In this document: in pieces, positions 62,331-64,000 of the stretch
How the letters are laid out: the number at the start of each line of letters is the position of its first letter
Position numbering within the stretch: the first letter of the stretch is position 1
Source: Rhodocyclales bacterium
Lineage (GTDB): Bacteria; Pseudomonadota; Gammaproteobacteria; Burkholderiales; Rhodocyclaceae
Reading direction: 5' to 3'
Assembly (NCBI GenBank): GCA_016235805.1
Contig: JACRIY010000006.1
Location: forward strand, 1-64,000
Length of the DNA: 64,000 nt
Program-made: the position numbers and the translations under genes
The notes under the pieces: generated by a model
What the model was told of the DNA's origin: nothing
The model's input: only the letters and a program-made list of their open reading frames with translations
Database searches by the model: none

Positions 62331-63040
62331 TGGGTTTCCTCCGTGACCTGCAGGTTGATCGGCAGCTTGTCGTATTTGCGCTCGCCGATGGGAACGGCGA
62401 AGCCCTTGCGCTTGGGCAGGATGACGCCGACCGGGCAGATGCTGGCGGCGCGGTCGGTGAGGGCGAAGTCGGTGTCGGCGAGCTTGCCCGATTCGCTGCT
62501 GATGTGGATGCGGCGGCCGAGCAGTCCGCGCCCGCCCATGGAGAAGACATTCTTGCCGTCGACTTCGCGCGAAGCGGTGACGCACAGGCTGCACATGATG
62601 CAGCGGTTGAAGTCGAGCAGGATGTCAGGGTGCGAGGCGTCCACCGGGCGGTCGGGATAGAACATGTCGAAGTGCGGCGACACCATCTTCAGCTCGTAGG
62701 CGGTGGCCTGCAGGCTGCAGTTGCCGCTCTTCTCACACGATGGGCAGAAATGGTTGCCTTCGACGAAATACATCTGCAGCAGCGTGCGGCGCTTGTCATC
62801 CAGTTCGGTGCTGCGGTTTTCGACGTTCATGCCGGCCTGGGCCGCCATGGTGCAACTGGAGCCGAAGCGGCCATTGACCTTGACCGTGCAGATCTTGCAC
62901 GAGCCGTGCGCCTTGAACTCCGGATGCCAGCACAGGTGCGGGATGTACACGCCGTGCGCGGTGGCCGCCTGGATGATGGTCTGCCCCGGCGTGAAGGGAA
63001 TCTCTTCGCCGTCCAGGAGGAAGGTATTGGTCTCGTTCAT
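62327..63040 (-). CDS. hoxU: NAD-reducing hydrogenase diaphorase subunit HoxU
   Basis: A 237-residue NuoG-N-terminal-like Fe-S protein: [2Fe-2S] site HLCWHPEFKAHGSCKICTVKV, His-ligated [4Fe-4S] region GNHFCPSCEKSGNCSLQ near 95, and C-x2-C-x2-C site FNRCIMCSLCVTASREVDG near 144 with a later Cys in ICPVGVI. Links the hydrogenase module to HoxF. The ATG overlaps the hoxF stop by 4 nt. Confidence 0.92.
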   Translation of the reverse strand: MNETNTFLLDGEEIPFTPGQTIIQAATAHGVYIPHLCWHPEFKAHGSCKICTVKVNGRFGSSCTMAAQAGMNVENRSTELDDKRRTLLQMYFVEGNHFCPSCEKSGNCSLQATAYELKMVSPHFDMFYPDRPVDASHPDILLDFNRCIMCSLCVTASREVDGKNVFSMGGRGLLGRRIHISSESGKLADTDFALTDRAASICPVGVILPKRKGFAVPIGERKYDKLPINLQVTEETQ

Positions 63041-64000
63041 GCGTTTGCCTCATCTGGCGAATGCGCTGCAAAGTGCGCGCCGGCGTCGTCGCGGCCGGTC
63101 ATCTGGCGCGCTTCGGAAAGGGCGGCGTCGAGGTCGAATGCCGGTTCGTAATCGAGCGACATCAGCCGGGTTTCATAGGCCGGGCGGAACTTGTTGAGGG
63201 TGTCGAACACCGGGTTGCAGGCGGTATTGCCCAGGCCACAGTGGCTGGCGCCCTGCATCAGGCGGTGCAGCTTGAACAGTTCGTTGATGTCGTAGGGCGA
63301 GCCGTGGCGGTTGGCGATCTTGTCCATGATGTTGCGCACCAGCGTCGTGCCGACCCGGCAGGGGGTGCAGAAGCCGCAGGACTCGTGGGCAAAGAAGTGC
63401 GAGAAATTACGCGCTACCTCGAACATGTCACGGCTGGTGTTGAACACCATGAAGGCGCCGGCGGTGGGCACGTCCTCGAAGGCGATCCTGCGGTCGAACT
63501 CGTCTTCCGCCAGGCACATGCCGGAGGGACCGGAAATTTGCACCGCGAGCGTATCGGTGGCACCGCAGTCGGCGAGCACCTGGCGCACGGTGACGCCGTA
63601 GGGGTACTCGTAGATGCCGGGCCGGGCGACGTCGCCCGAGACCGAGAGGATCTTGGTGCCCGTCGATTGCTTGGTGCCGATCGCGGCAAACCAGTCGCCG
63701 CCGTGCAGCGCGACCAGTGCGGCCGAGGCGAAGGTTTCGACATTGTTCACGATGGTCGGCTGGTCGAGGTAGCCGTTGGTGACCGGGAAGGGCGGGCGCA
63801 CGCGCGGCCGGCCCGGCTTGCCTTCGAGCGATTCGATCAGCGCAGATTCTTCGCCGCAGACATAGGCACCGGCGCCCAGATGAATCTCGATGTCGAAGCG
63901 GGCGCCGGGGATGTCGAGGATGCTCTTGCCCAGCAGGCCGGCGGCACGACGGCGGGCGAGCACGGCTTCCAGCGGCTCCAGCAGGTAGCGGTATTCGCCG
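63037..64000 (-). CDS. hoxF: NAD-reducing hydrogenase FMN/NAD subunit HoxF (5'-truncated by window)
   Basis: C-terminal 321 codons of the NuoF-like diaphorase subunit; the N-terminal part lies beyond the window. Visible: FDIEIHLGAGAYVCGEESALIESLEGKPGRPRVRPPFP (cited in part), the NADH/FMN-region motif, TIVNNVETF, and the [4Fe-4S] site ESCGFCTPCRVGTTLVRN with a later Cys in ASHCGLGNTACNPV. It oxidises or reduces NAD(H) for the H2-oxidising module. Confidence 0.9.
   Translation of the reverse strand, partial: GEYRYLLEPLEAVLARRRAAGLLGKSILDIPGARFDIEIHLGAGAYVCGEESALIESLEGKPGRPRVRPPFPVTNGYLDQPTIVNNVETFASAALVALHGGDWFAAIGTKQSTGTKILSVSGDVARPGIYEYPYGVTVRQVLADCGATDTLAVQISGPSGMCLAEDEFDRRIAFEDVPTAGAFMVFNTSRDMFEVARNFSHFFAHESCGFCTPCRVGTTLVRNIMDKIANRHGSPYDINELFKLHRLMQGASHCGLGNTACNPVFDTLNKFRPAYETRLMSLDYEPAFDLDAALSEARQMTGRDDAGAHFAAHSPDEANA

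Overview
The window is GC-rich, densely packed DNA from a facultatively anaerobic, aromatic-degrading proteobacterium. Gene content and order (bzd-type benzoyl-CoA reductase accessory genes, Liv-type aromatic uptake, NAD-reducing Hox hydrogenase) best fit a Rhodocyclales-like betaproteobacterium of the Azoarcus/Sulfuritalea kind. That placement is inferred from gene families; no rRNA or marker gene is present.

1-20.9 kb (+): an anaerobic benzoate operon, entered in its middle. The two ATPase subunits of benzoyl-CoA reductase (bzdP, bzdQ), ferredoxin (bzdM), BzdS, a GNAT protein, a PHP-family protein, the ferredoxin-reducing flavoprotein BzdV and a tiny zinc-ribbon protein precede the modified beta-oxidation enzymes: dienoyl-CoA hydratase, hydroxyenoyl-CoA dehydrogenase, ring-opening hydrolase, SDR dehydrogenase, glutaryl-CoA dehydrogenase. 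Benzoate-CoA ligase follows, then an OmpR-type two-component system, a five-gene branched-chain-type ABC importer and an alpha/beta hydrolase. Three 8-bp direct repeats spaced 11 and 22 bp lie in front of the importer and look like response-regulator boxes. The catalytic subunits bzdN/O lie upstream of the window.

21-27.1 kb: a divergent sigma-54 module. An AcoR-type activator faces aldehyde dehydrogenase, a PQQ alcohol dehydrogenase with a lanthanide-type Asp-Tyr-Asp signature, and cytochrome c. A near-perfect -24/-12 promoter is present.

27.4-37.9 kb: LysR regulator plus an uncharacterised aromatic-acid/CoA cluster: EntE-like ligase, salicylyl-CoA/2-aminobenzoyl-CoA-type FAD hydroxylase, dienoyl-CoA-reductase-like Fe-S flavoprotein with one Fe-S cysteine replaced, a benzoate-CoA-ligase-family enzyme, RidA protein, two orphan proteins, a second zinc-ribbon protein and a second Old-Yellow-Enzyme.

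38.2-42.4 kb (-): two-partner secretion pair (TpsB, TpsA). 43.2-56.2 kb: a form II CoxL-type molybdenum hydroxylase (small, large, FAD subunits) with CoxD, CoxE and CoxG, an orphan TrpB2 on the other strand, then an apparent Mo-cofactor maturation set (split XdhC, MoeA-like/MobA-like fusion, cysteine desulfurase, SufU-like scaffold, DUF2889-like protein). 56.4-59.6 kb: coiled-coil membrane protein and hybrid histidine kinase. 59.6-64 kb (-): hoxFUYH plus maturation protease, with hoxF cut by the window edge.

The most unusual signal is a dispersed ~24-bp repeat. Its core AGTCGGCGCTG is present exactly at ten places, followed by a conserved ACGG block, in both orientations, between genes and in frame inside unrelated genes; an eleventh copy is degenerate.
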